Part shown: positions 34,473 through 42,014 of the stretch, piece by piece
Layout: each line of letters starts with the position of its first letter
Position numbering within the stretch: position 1 is the stretch's first letter
Assembly: GCA_964480915.1 (NCBI GenBank)
Contig: CAYZRS010000043.1
Span: 1-43,547, forward strand
Length of the DNA stretch: 43,547 nucleotides
Direction: 5' to 3'
Source of the DNA: CAWGCE01 sp964480915
GTDB taxonomy: Bacteria; Planctomycetota; Planctomycetia; Pirellulales; Pirellulaceae
The notes under the pieces: generated by a model
What the model saw: the letters and a program-made list of their open reading frames with translations, nothing else
Databases searched by the model: none
What the model was told of the DNA's origin: nothing
Program-made: the position numbers and the translations under genes

Positions 34473-34934
34473 TTAGGCTTCTGACTTGGATGATTTCTTA
34501 CCCAACTCAACCGTTTGAGGGTTCTGTGCCTGATGCGGATGTTCTGCACCAGAGTACAACTTTAGTTTCGTGAGCATTTTGTAGCCGAGCTTATTCTTCG
34601 GCAACATGCGACGAACGGCATCTTTGAGAATGCGTTCGGGGTGGCGTTCGAATCGATCGCCGGCCGTCTGCGAACGGAGGCCAGGATATCCGGTGTACCA
34701 CGTGTAGGTTTTCTGCAGCCACTTCTTGCCACTGAAGGCTACTTTGTCGACGTTCGTCACGACGACGAAATCGCCAGTGTCGACGTGCGGCGTATATGTA
34801 GGACGATGCTTGCCCATTAAGCGAACAGCGATATCACTCGCCAATCGACCAACGATCTGATCGGTGGCATCTACGTGCAACCATTTTTGGTCGACGTCGC
34901 CAGCTTTCGCCATGAATGTCTTCGTTGATGCCAC
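34473..34934 (-). CDS. rplM: 50S ribosomal protein L13
   Basis: 153 residues from GTG at 34934, six bases after GGAG; a TTG at 34946 is possible but would overlap that Shine-Dalgarno. L13 signatures are present: WLHVDATDQIVGRLASDIAVRLMGKH, YTPHVDTGDFVVVTNVDKV, a GYPG turn, RHPERILKDAVRRMLPKNKLG and the C-terminal LKLYSGAEHPHQAQNPQ. It is an early-assembly 50S protein. The operon with rpsI ends in the terminator at 33975-34003. Confidence 0.96.
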   Translation of the reverse strand: MASTKTFMAKAGDVDQKWLHVDATDQIVGRLASDIAVRLMGKHRPTYTPHVDTGDFVVVTNVDKVAFSGKKWLQKTYTWYTGYPGLRSQTAGDRFERHPERILKDAVRRMLPKNKLGYKMLTKLKLYSGAEHPHQAQNPQTVELGKKSSKSEA

Positions 34935-35264
34935 GATAGTCTCCAAATAATCAATAACCCGTGCAGCGACGGTTGAGCCTTTTCAGGCTGGTAACCGGTG
35001 CGGGTATCCACCGAGCGTGACTCGCCCAGGCGGCTCTTACAGGTGTCTCCGAATCACGCAGTTTACAGCCCCAAATGAAGGGCTACAAGGGCGGCAGCTG
35101 GCCAACTGGCCGGTCCGGTATATTATCCTCGAACCAATTATGACAGAATCTCCAGCTTGCTCGGCGAATTGCCGGAATCGCCTTCCCGGACCTCGGCAGG
35201 CCGAATTCCCAATCAGCGGGCGAGCTTTCCTAACCCGTAGTCTCCAGCAGATGCTTCCAGAAAT
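34935..35264. other. Divergent intergenic region between rplM and pntAA
   Basis: 330 bases. A small hairpin (AGCCC with GGGCT, near 35070-35087) and an AT-rich TATATTAT stretch (35119-35126) that may be a -10 region for the pnt operon are visible, but no good -35 box was found. A short open frame overlapping the pntAA start has no family match I can recognise and is probably not a gene. Confidence 0.35.
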
Positions 35265-36509
35265 ATGAAATTAGGCGTCCCACAAGAGTCGTTTTCGGGT
35301 GAAAACCGCGTTTCGATCGTCCCCGCGGTCGTTCCTCAGCTGGTCAAGTTGGGCTGCGAAGTCCTTGTGGAACGAGGAGCCGGCATCGCAGCCGGTTTTC
35401 GGGATGAGGATTATGCGTCCAAAGGAGCCACGATTTGCGACCGATCGGCCTGTTGCGAGGCCGACATTGTGGCTCAGATTCGAGCCGTCGGCGCCAATAA
35501 GAATTGTGGAGACACCTTTCAAAAAGGGCAAAACGTCATCGCCATGTGCGATCCGCTGGGTGAGCCCGACGCCGTTCGGCAGTTCGCCGAAACCGGCGCC
35601 AGCCTCTTCTCGCTCGAGATGATCCCCCGAATTACTCGTGCCCAGAGCATGGATGTGCTCTCGTCGATGGCGACCGTGGCCGGCTACCGTGCGGTCCTGC
35701 TGGCAGCAACCGAATTGCCAAAAATGTTCCCGCTCATGATGACCGCTGCCGGCACGATTACTCCGGCTCGAGTCTTCGTCATCGGAGCTGGTGTCGCCGG
35801 ACTGCAAGCAATCGCCACGGCGAAACGATTGGGAGCTGTCGTGCAAGCGTACGATGTGCGGCCCGCCGTCCGTGAACAGGTCGAAAGCCTGGGCGGCAAG
35901 TTCGTCGAATTGCAGTTGGACACCGGTGCCGCCGAAGACAAAGGTGGCTATGCCAAGGCGATGGGCGAAGAGTTCTATACGAAACAACGTGAGTTCATGG
36001 CGGAGATCGCTTCGGAAAACGATGTGGTGATTTCGACGGCCGCGATTCCCGGCAAGCAAAGCCCGCTGCTGCTGACGGCGGATGCCGTCAAAGGAATGGG
36101 ACAAGGTTCAGTAATCGTCGATTTGGCAGCCGAGCGCGGTGGTAATTGCGAACTGAGCAAGGCCAACGAAAAGGTCGTCGAACATGGAGTGACGATTCTG
36201 GGTCCGACCAACCTGCCTGGCGAGATTCCGAAAGATGCCAGCCAGATGTTCGCCAAGAATGTCGTCACCTTCCTCAGCAATATGATGGCTGATGGCAAGT
36301 TGAATATCGATCTTGATGATGAAATCGTGGCCGGCACGCTGATGGCGCATGAGGGTGAGGTCACCAACGGCCGCGTGCGTGATCTGCTGGGTATGGAACC
36401 GCTCCCCGACCCGGCCGAAAAAGAAGAGACCATCCCGTTCGACGACGAGGACGAAGCCAAAGAAGAGACCGACGCCGCCGACGCCGATTCGAAATCCGAG
36501 GATACTTAA
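35265..36509 (+). CDS. pntAA: Proton-translocating NAD(P) transhydrogenase, subunit alpha part 1 (NAD-binding)
   Basis: 414 residues. It is the soluble NAD(H)-binding domain dI: MKLGVPQES near the N-terminus, MIPRITRAQSMDVLSSMATVAGYRAVL, the Rossmann motif VIGAGVAGLQA, then YDVRPAVREQVESLGGKFVEL and GSVIVDLAAERGGNCE. The enzyme transfers hydride from NADH to NADP driven by the proton gradient and thus supplies NADPH. The C-terminal 30 residues are a strongly acidic tail (EEKEET-like). The genes follow in the order pntAA, pntAB, pntB with 2- and 5-base gaps, one operon in the three-subunit arrangement. Confidence 0.96.
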   Translation: MKLGVPQESFSGENRVSIVPAVVPQLVKLGCEVLVERGAGIAAGFRDEDYASKGATICDRSACCEADIVAQIRAVGANKNCGDTFQKGQNVIAMCDPLGEPDAVRQFAETGASLFSLEMIPRITRAQSMDVLSSMATVAGYRAVLLAATELPKMFPLMMTAAGTITPARVFVIGAGVAGLQAIATAKRLGAVVQAYDVRPAVREQVESLGGKFVELQLDTGAAEDKGGYAKAMGEEFYTKQREFMAEIASENDVVISTAAIPGKQSPLLLTADAVKGMGQGSVIVDLAAERGGNCELSKANEKVVEHGVTILGPTNLPGEIPKDASQMFAKNVVTFLSNMMADGKLNIDLDDEIVAGTLMAHEGEVTNGRVRDLLGMEPLPDPAEKEETIPFDDEDEAKEETDAADADSKSEDT

Positions 36510-36511
36510 CG

Positions 36512-36964
36512 ATGCGATTTGTTTTCCTAATGCTGTTGGCGGTCTCGTTGGGGTCGTTGGCCGGTTGCGGTCGAGCCGACGATCCGGTCGCTAGTGCCGA
36601 CGAGACTCCGGCGATTGCCAGTCCGGCCGAGGTCGTCGAAGTGGCTGATGTTCCAGCCGTTGCGGACGATGGCGGGTTGACGCGCGAGCAGACGTTCATC
36701 GCCAGTTTGACGATCTTCGCCTTAGCCGTCTTTGTCGGCTTCGAATTGATCACGAAGGTCCCACCAACGCTGCACACGCCGCTGATGTCGGGCTCCAATG
36801 CAATCAGCGGTATTTCGATTGTCGGTGCCGCGATCATGGCGGCGAACGATACCAGTAAGTGGGCCATGTTCTTTGGCCTGATTGCCGTCATCATGGCGTC
36901 GGTCAACGTTGTGGGCGGATTCATGGTTACCGATCGCATGCTCAGCATGTTCAAGAAGAAATAG
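36512..36964 (+). CDS. pntAB: NAD(P) transhydrogenase, subunit alpha part 2 (membrane domain) with lipobox-like N-terminus
   Basis: 150 residues. From about residue 60 it is the membrane part of the alpha subunit: TFIASLTIFALAVFVGFELITKVPPTLHTPLMSGSNAISGI (conserved TPLMSGSNAISG), then two more helices. Unusually, the first 19 residues form a lipoprotein-type signal with a lipobox LAGC (Cys19), followed by an acidic linker of about 35 residues rich in A, D, E and V. Normal PntAB begins near the first membrane helix. This may be a periplasmic lipidated extension, or the start may lie further downstream; the ATG at 36512 has good spacing from pntAA. Confidence 0.93.
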   Translation: MRFVFLMLLAVSLGSLAGCGRADDPVASADETPAIASPAEVVEVADVPAVADDGGLTREQTFIASLTIFALAVFVGFELITKVPPTLHTPLMSGSNAISGISIVGAAIMAANDTSKWAMFFGLIAVIMASVNVVGGFMVTDRMLSMFKKK

Positions 36965-36969
36965 AATTC

Positions 36970-38349
36970 ATGTCACCAAATACGATTAAATTCGCTTACT
37001 TGATTGCTGCCGGCCTGTTCATTTTCGGCCTGAAGTACATGTCCCATCCCCGCACGGCGGTGAAGGGAAATCGGCTGGGTGCCGCCGGTATGGGGCTGGC
37101 CCTGTTGGTGACGCTCTTTGACCAAAGCGTTCAAGGCTATTGGCTGATCACACTCGGTCTGCTGATTGGTGGCGGGCTGGGGATCGTGGTCGCCAAAGCG
37201 GTCGAGATGACTCAGATGCCACAGTTGGTCGCTCTCTTCAACGGACTGGGAGGTGGAGCCTCGGTCTTGGTAGCCGGCGCAGAGCTCTTGAAGACCGACA
37301 ATGCTGGTTTGGCTTCGCTGGTGGCGATCGCCGCTTCGGGAATCATTGGTGCCGTGACGTTCTGGGGCAGCTTGGTGGCGTGCGGTAAATTGGAAGAGCT
37401 GCCGCAGCTCAAGAAACCGATCAGCATTTCCAATCATCAGCTGTTCAATTTGGGCCTGGCGGCCGTCCTGCTGCTGCTCGGTTACACCTGCGTTCACACG
37501 GGCGGTAGCTTTTTTATCTACTTCACGATGTGCGTGGTGGGCTCGATCCTGGGCGTCATGCTAACGATTCCGATTGGTGGAGCCGACATGCCAGTCGTGA
37601 TCGCGTTGTTGAATTCCTATTCTGGGCTGGCCGCTTCTGCTACCGGTTTTGCGATCAACAACAATGTGCTCATCATCGCCGGCGCACTGGTTGGCGCTTC
37701 GGGGATCATCCTGACTCAGATCATGTGCAAGGCAATGAATCGATCGATTACGAACGTGTTGTTTGGCGTGATGGATGCGGGTTCGGGTAGCGATACCGAT
37801 GCCGATGCACTGTACTCCACCGTGAGGCGCACTTCCCCCGACGATGTGGCCATGATTTTAGATACGGCCGAACGAGTTGTATTCGTTCCCGGTTACGGGA
37901 TGGCGGTGGCCCAGGCTCAGCACGCGGTGCGCGACTTGGCCAATCAGCTGGCGGCGAACGGGACAACCGTCGAATACGCGATCCATCCGGTCGCCGGTCG
38001 GATGCCGGGGCACATGAATGTGCTACTGGCCGAAGCCGACGTGCCCTACGATCAGTTGCTAGAAATGGAACAGATCAATCCGACGCTCAACACCGTGGAT
38101 GTCGCGATCGTGATCGGAGCCAACGATGTCGTCAATCCGGTCGCTAAGACCGACCCGGAAAGCGCCATCGCCGGCATGCCGATCATTGATGTGGATGAGT
38201 GCCGCACGGTGGTGGTCATCAAGCGCAGTCTCAGCCCCGGCTTCGCCGGGATCCCCAACCCGCTCTTTGCCGCCGACAACTGCCTGATGCTGTTCGGTGA
38301 TGGCAAGAAGATGGTGATGGACATTACGTCCGCGATTAAAGAACTCTAA
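36970..38349 (+). CDS. pntB: NAD(P) transhydrogenase subunit beta
   Basis: 459 residues from ATG at 36970, five bases after pntAB. The membrane domain dII has about eight helices (FAYLIAAGLFIFGLKYMSHP onward, with GLGGGASVLVAGAEL and PIGGADMPVVIALLNSYSGLAA). The NADP-binding domain dIII covers about residues 285-459: VVFVPGYGMAVAQAQHAVRDL, HPVAGRMPGHMNVLLAEA, GANDVVNP, and VVIKRSLSPGFAGIPNPLF. All signature motifs are intact, so the enzyme should be functional. Its stop overlaps the end of the convergent LExRxLLA gene by 14 bases. Confidence 0.97.
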   Translation: MSPNTIKFAYLIAAGLFIFGLKYMSHPRTAVKGNRLGAAGMGLALLVTLFDQSVQGYWLITLGLLIGGGLGIVVAKAVEMTQMPQLVALFNGLGGGASVLVAGAELLKTDNAGLASLVAIAASGIIGAVTFWGSLVACGKLEELPQLKKPISISNHQLFNLGLAAVLLLLGYTCVHTGGSFFIYFTMCVVGSILGVMLTIPIGGADMPVVIALLNSYSGLAASATGFAINNNVLIIAGALVGASGIILTQIMCKAMNRSITNVLFGVMDAGSGSDTDADALYSTVRRTSPDDVAMILDTAERVVFVPGYGMAVAQAQHAVRDLANQLAANGTTVEYAIHPVAGRMPGHMNVLLAEADVPYDQLLEMEQINPTLNTVDVAIVIGANDVVNPVAKTDPESAIAGMPIIDVDECRTVVVIKRSLSPGFAGIPNPLFAADNCLMLFGDGKKMVMDITSAIKEL

Positions 38350-40978
38350 CAGTCGCGTCTTCTGCCCCGTCGTCACTGAAATCTGTGTTGAGTTGCCCGA
38401 AGTCGGTGAGGACAAGCAGCAGCATCCCGCGATCGATACTGGAAGATCTGCCAGCCGCGTCTTCCTGTCGCACGAACAGAAGGATGCTTCCATTCTGATC
38501 GACCTGGAGATCCGTCAGCGTGTTGTCGCAAGAGACGAAAGGTGAGAGTGGCGTGCACGCGCCGCCGCCGTCACCGAAGTAGGCAAGCCGGTCGAATCCT
38601 ACATCAAATCCTTGGTCTGTTTGAAAAATTCCGTCCGTGCCAAAACTGGCGTCCAAATAGCCGTTGGCAGCGATTCGTCTTAGTTGCGAGTTTGTTCCAA
38701 CAAGCACACGTCCTTGGCTATCAATCACATGTTGGTTTCCTCGCGTGCCGAGAATTGCGACACCGCTATATTGGCCGTAACTCGTATCGAATGCTCCCGA
38801 ATCCGTCAGCTTCCAAGCGGACGTTCCCTGGCCCCCGCCTTGTTCGAAGGGAAGGAAGAATGTTGCCACCGACAAGATGCTGCCGTCGTCCAGGACGGCA
38901 AGATCGCGTTGCTCGTCAAACCTGGCATCGTCGCCAAGCGTTACGGTTGCGACGCCTCCGTTGGCAAAGCTCGTGTCTAACTGACCGTTGGTCAGGTACC
39001 TGACGACCGCTCGGTTGGAATTACCAACCTGCGAACCAGCCAACAGAATTCGACCGCTGGCATCTACGGTAAGCTCCACGGAATCAAACAGCGGAAACCC
39101 TGGTCCTAGTGTTGGGCCCGTACGAGTCACCCTGTTCTCGAGGCCGGAGTTGACGATCAAACCACCGTTCGCGAAGGACTGATCTAGGTTTCCGAAGGCA
39201 TCGACCTTGAAAACCAAGGGAGTTGGCGCTGGTTCGCTATTGGTGAGGCTCGTGGCTTCCGTCGCGATCACGATCGATCCGCCGTCACCTGCCGCAAAAG
39301 CATCGGCCCTCAAGTTTGATCGAAAGACTCGATCCGGAAACAGCGCCTGGAGGTTCTGCAGCGTAGGATCAAAGACAGCGGCCGTGCTGCCATATTGAAA
39401 GTAGCCGTTGGCATGCAGTATTTCAGATTGCAGGAAGCCGCTTTGAATCTGCCCGTCGACCCACACGCCGCTGGCGAAGGTGGTTGGCGCTTCGGTTTGG
39501 AATATTTGTCCGTTGATGGAAACGTAGTCGACGATTAGGTTGCGATCTTCGGGCGTAACCGAGTCATTAAAAAACTCGATGCGCAAATTGTCGATCGAAA
39601 CATCGCGATCGAGCCCTACCGAGAAATCACGAAACGATGTTGAAAACGTATTGAATTGTCCAATGACCTCTCCGTTATCAACGATGCGAAATGCCTCTGC
39701 ACCGGTCTCTCCGCGAGCTCGCACGGTCACGGTCGTTTGTTGAGTGCCGGCTCCATACTGAAAATACCCGTTTGCATTGAGCACAATGCCGCGGCCGAAT
39801 CCAGGCTGAACACCGTCCGCCTCGGTCCAGGTGCCCGTGGAGAATACGTCGGGGCTATTCGTTTCATAGACCGGTCCGTCGATTTGGATGTTATTCACGA
39901 ACAGATTGCGGTCGATTCCATTCGCCGGGTCGTAAAGATCGTTTGTGAATTCGATGCGGACTTGATCCGGCGTAAGGGGACCGTTTGATGTGTACTCAAA
40001 CGGCGTCCACGTTGTGGCAGCGTTGTAACTAGCCACAACCTGGCCATCGATCAGCAGGTTGAAATGCTCCTCGCCCGTTTGTCCCCACGCATTGATGATG
40101 AGGGTCGACGCTGCGGCGCCGGCTGCGGCTTCTAATCTTGCGTCACCTTCGGCAATTCCTCCGTACGAGAAGAGTTCGTTGTAAATCGGAGTTCCTCGAT
40201 GCGTTTCGAGCGGACCGGTTGTCTCGCCGATTCTCAAGTCGTACTCAAAGCCAGTGTTTCGATTTCCGGTAGCGAAAGTGTATCGGCCGTAGAAACCATC
40301 CTCGCCTGCCTGACCGTCAACGAGTGGCGCTCGGCTCGTATTAAACATGCTGTGCGACACATCGACTAAATCGTCTCCTTGCCCGGCCTTGATTGTATTG
40401 GCCGCCACAAAGAACTCATTGAAGCCCGACTTGATAATGTCATCACCGTCACCGGTGCGTACGTTAAATCCGCGCAGGTGATTTGAGTTGTGCAAGTAAG
40501 CCAGGTCGGCTCCGTCACCCGTCGTGACTTTCAGGCCTCGAGTCCGCCCATTGCTAAATTCGGCGTAGTTGTCACCATCGCCAAGTTGAATGGTCGTTTT
40601 GCCGCCAACGTCGACTCCAAACAAACCCGCTACGTCGTGGCCGTTGCCAGCTCGAATCGATACGCCACGATCGAGTTGGAATGAGGTGAACGTTTCACGC
40701 TTGAGCAGGACCGAGTTGTCTCCTCCCTTAAGATGGATGCGAATGCCGCGGTCGATGCCGCTGACGATTTGAGTCGCCTCGCCATCGATCATCGTTCCGT
40801 CTAGGCCATGAACCATGAGTGTGCCCGCCTCGACGGTGGAAGAGATCTTGAGCGAGTTACCCACATCATCGCCCTTGATGGTCAGGTTACCGCCCACCAC
40901 CGAGACCTGAACAGCTCCCGCTAATAACGTTCGCTGCTCCAGCGACTCGACATCGAAATCCAACGGTGAATGGGCCAT
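38336..40978 (-). CDS. LExRxLLA-type secreted protein with two CBM60-like domains and delta-60 repeats
   Basis: 880 residues from ATG at 40978, after an AGAGAGACGAG site. The N-terminus carries VESLEQRTLLAG, the planctomycete LExRxLLA export motif. Residues about 20-230 hold degenerate RTX-like turns (GDGDNYAEF, TGDGDDIIKSG, AGQGDDLVDVS). Two domains, about 290-366 and 416-488, resemble the Ca-dependent xylan-binding CBM60 (GQTGEEHFNLLIDGQVVASY, ARGETGAEAFRIVDNGEVIGQF, plus IRIEFTND/FFND and RNLxVxxVxIxG). From about 593 five delta-60 repeat units appear (GNLDQSFANGG, GQLDTSFANGG, GAFDTSYG, GYLDASFGTDG, GQLNTDFSDDG). It is a likely extracellular polysaccharide-binding protein; no catalytic site is seen. 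Confidence 0.83.
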   Translation of the reverse strand: MAHSPLDFDVESLEQRTLLAGAVQVSVVGGNLTIKGDDVGNSLKISSTVEAGTLMVHGLDGTMIDGEATQIVSGIDRGIRIHLKGGDNSVLLKRETFTSFQLDRGVSIRAGNGHDVAGLFGVDVGGKTTIQLGDGDNYAEFSNGRTRGLKVTTGDGADLAYLHNSNHLRGFNVRTGDGDDIIKSGFNEFFVAANTIKAGQGDDLVDVSHSMFNTSRAPLVDGQAGEDGFYGRYTFATGNRNTGFEYDLRIGETTGPLETHRGTPIYNELFSYGGIAEGDARLEAAAGAAASTLIINAWGQTGEEHFNLLIDGQVVASYNAATTWTPFEYTSNGPLTPDQVRIEFTNDLYDPANGIDRNLFVNNIQIDGPVYETNSPDVFSTGTWTEADGVQPGFGRGIVLNANGYFQYGAGTQQTTVTVRARGETGAEAFRIVDNGEVIGQFNTFSTSFRDFSVGLDRDVSIDNLRIEFFNDSVTPEDRNLIVDYVSINGQIFQTEAPTTFASGVWVDGQIQSGFLQSEILHANGYFQYGSTAAVFDPTLQNLQALFPDRVFRSNLRADAFAAGDGGSIVIATEATSLTNSEPAPTPLVFKVDAFGNLDQSFANGGLIVNSGLENRVTRTGPTLGPGFPLFDSVELTVDASGRILLAGSQVGNSNRAVVRYLTNGQLDTSFANGGVATVTLGDDARFDEQRDLAVLDDGSILSVATFFLPFEQGGGQGTSAWKLTDSGAFDTSYGQYSGVAILGTRGNQHVIDSQGRVLVGTNSQLRRIAANGYLDASFGTDGIFQTDQGFDVGFDRLAYFGDGGGACTPLSPFVSCDNTLTDLQVDQNGSILLFVRQEDAAGRSSSIDRGMLLLVLTDFGQLNTDFSDDGAEDATVRVL

Positions 40979-41156
40979 TGTGCTCGTCTCTCTCTCGTTC
41001 GTCCGCTGTAATATTATTGACCCTGTCGCAGAGTCGTTCATTGATACGACTTATTGTCGCAGATCTAAGGCGGAGTCAAGTGAAAATCCATTCACGACTG
41101 AGGATTGGTCGCCACTCCCAATGCCGGTGTGAACCGAAAACCAAACGAGACAGTGG

Positions 41157-41744
41157 TCAACCGGGTGTCATGCGTCTGGGGGTATGTACCGTTCTCACGT
41201 CAAACGACGGAATGCCGGCCCGACGGGCCGCTTCCAATCCGATGTCGGTGTCCTCGTAGACCAGGCAGCGTTGCGGCGGAACTCCTAACAGTTCGGCCGC
41301 CTTTAAGAACACGTCCGGTTCCGGTTTGTGTTTTTCCGTATCCTCAGAAGCGACGAAATGATCGAAGAGCTCATAGATTCCCAAGTGTGTGAGCGTCTGT
41401 TTCATGACCGGTTTCGAGGAGCCCGTTCCGACAGCCATTGGCAATTTGCCTTGGTGTTCCCGCGCGATCGCCACGATCGGTTCAACCGGTTGAACGTGGG
41501 CCATTTGTTTCAGGTAGCCCTGCTCTTTTTCCTCGGCCGCCTGCGGCACGTCGATGGTGACGCCTTGTTCTGCGCACAACATCTGAATGATGTTGGTCGT
41601 CGGTACACCGCCCAGTTCATAGAAACGATTTTCTGGGAAATCGATGCCGTATTGGTTCATGGTGTCGCGCCAAGCCAAAAAGTGGATCGGCATCGTGTCG
41701 GCCAGTGTGCCGTCACAATCAAAAATCAGTGCTTCAGGTTCGAT
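41157..41744 (-). CDS. HAD-superfamily hydrolase, beta-phosphoglucomutase-like, with likely ATC start
   Basis: 195 residues if started at ATC (41744). HAD motif I is LIFDCDGTLADT (residues 7-18), motif II VGTGSS, motif III the lysine of KHKPEPDVF and motif IV VYEDTDIGLEAARRAG. The family removes phosphate from, or isomerises, small sugar phosphates. The first in-frame ATG (41693) would delete the catalytic aspartates, and no ATG, GTG or TTG lies between the upstream stop (TAG) and motif I. AGGGAG stands six bases before the ATC, so an ATC start, or a base error in an ATG, is the best reading. Confidence 0.82.
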   Translation of the reverse strand: MEPEALIFDCDGTLADTMPIHFLAWRDTMNQYGIDFPENRFYELGGVPTTNIIQMLCAEQGVTIDVPQAAEEKEQGYLKQMAHVQPVEPIVAIAREHQGKLPMAVGTGSSKPVMKQTLTHLGIYELFDHFVASEDTEKHKPEPDVFLKAAELLGVPPQRCLVYEDTDIGLEAARRAGIPSFDVRTVHTPRRMTPG

Positions 41745-42014
41745 GGTCGACTCCCTCTAGATTTATCGTGGTTCGTTGGTTCCCGGCTGGAAACGATTTG
41801 TCGGCGATCATACTCGTGTCGTACTAGTCGTAGCAGTTACGTCGTCGCTGCCAGTCAGGTTCCATTTTCCGATCGCAAATGTCGATGCTTGATGTTAACG
41901 CGTAATTCACGGAACGGATGGTACGCAGCGACGGTGGCTCAATTTTTTCGCGAGCACCGTCGGGAAACGCAGGGACGGTTTTACAACAACAAACCAACTG
42001 CAAGTACACCGATC
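41745..42014. other. Divergent region between the HAD and GAF genes
   Basis: 270 bases. Alternative in-frame starts for the GAF gene (ATG at 41892, GTG at 41934) lie here; no clear Shine-Dalgarno favours one. No other gene or RNA is recognisable. Confidence 0.4.

Noticed and set aside
35017..35268. Small gene before pntAA
   Set aside because: It overlaps the pntAA start by four bases, lacks a ribosome binding site and has no recognisable motif; more likely leader sequence.
35271..36104. 277-codon open frame on the minus strand
   Set aside because: It is antisense to pntAA; low-complexity charged translation without domains.
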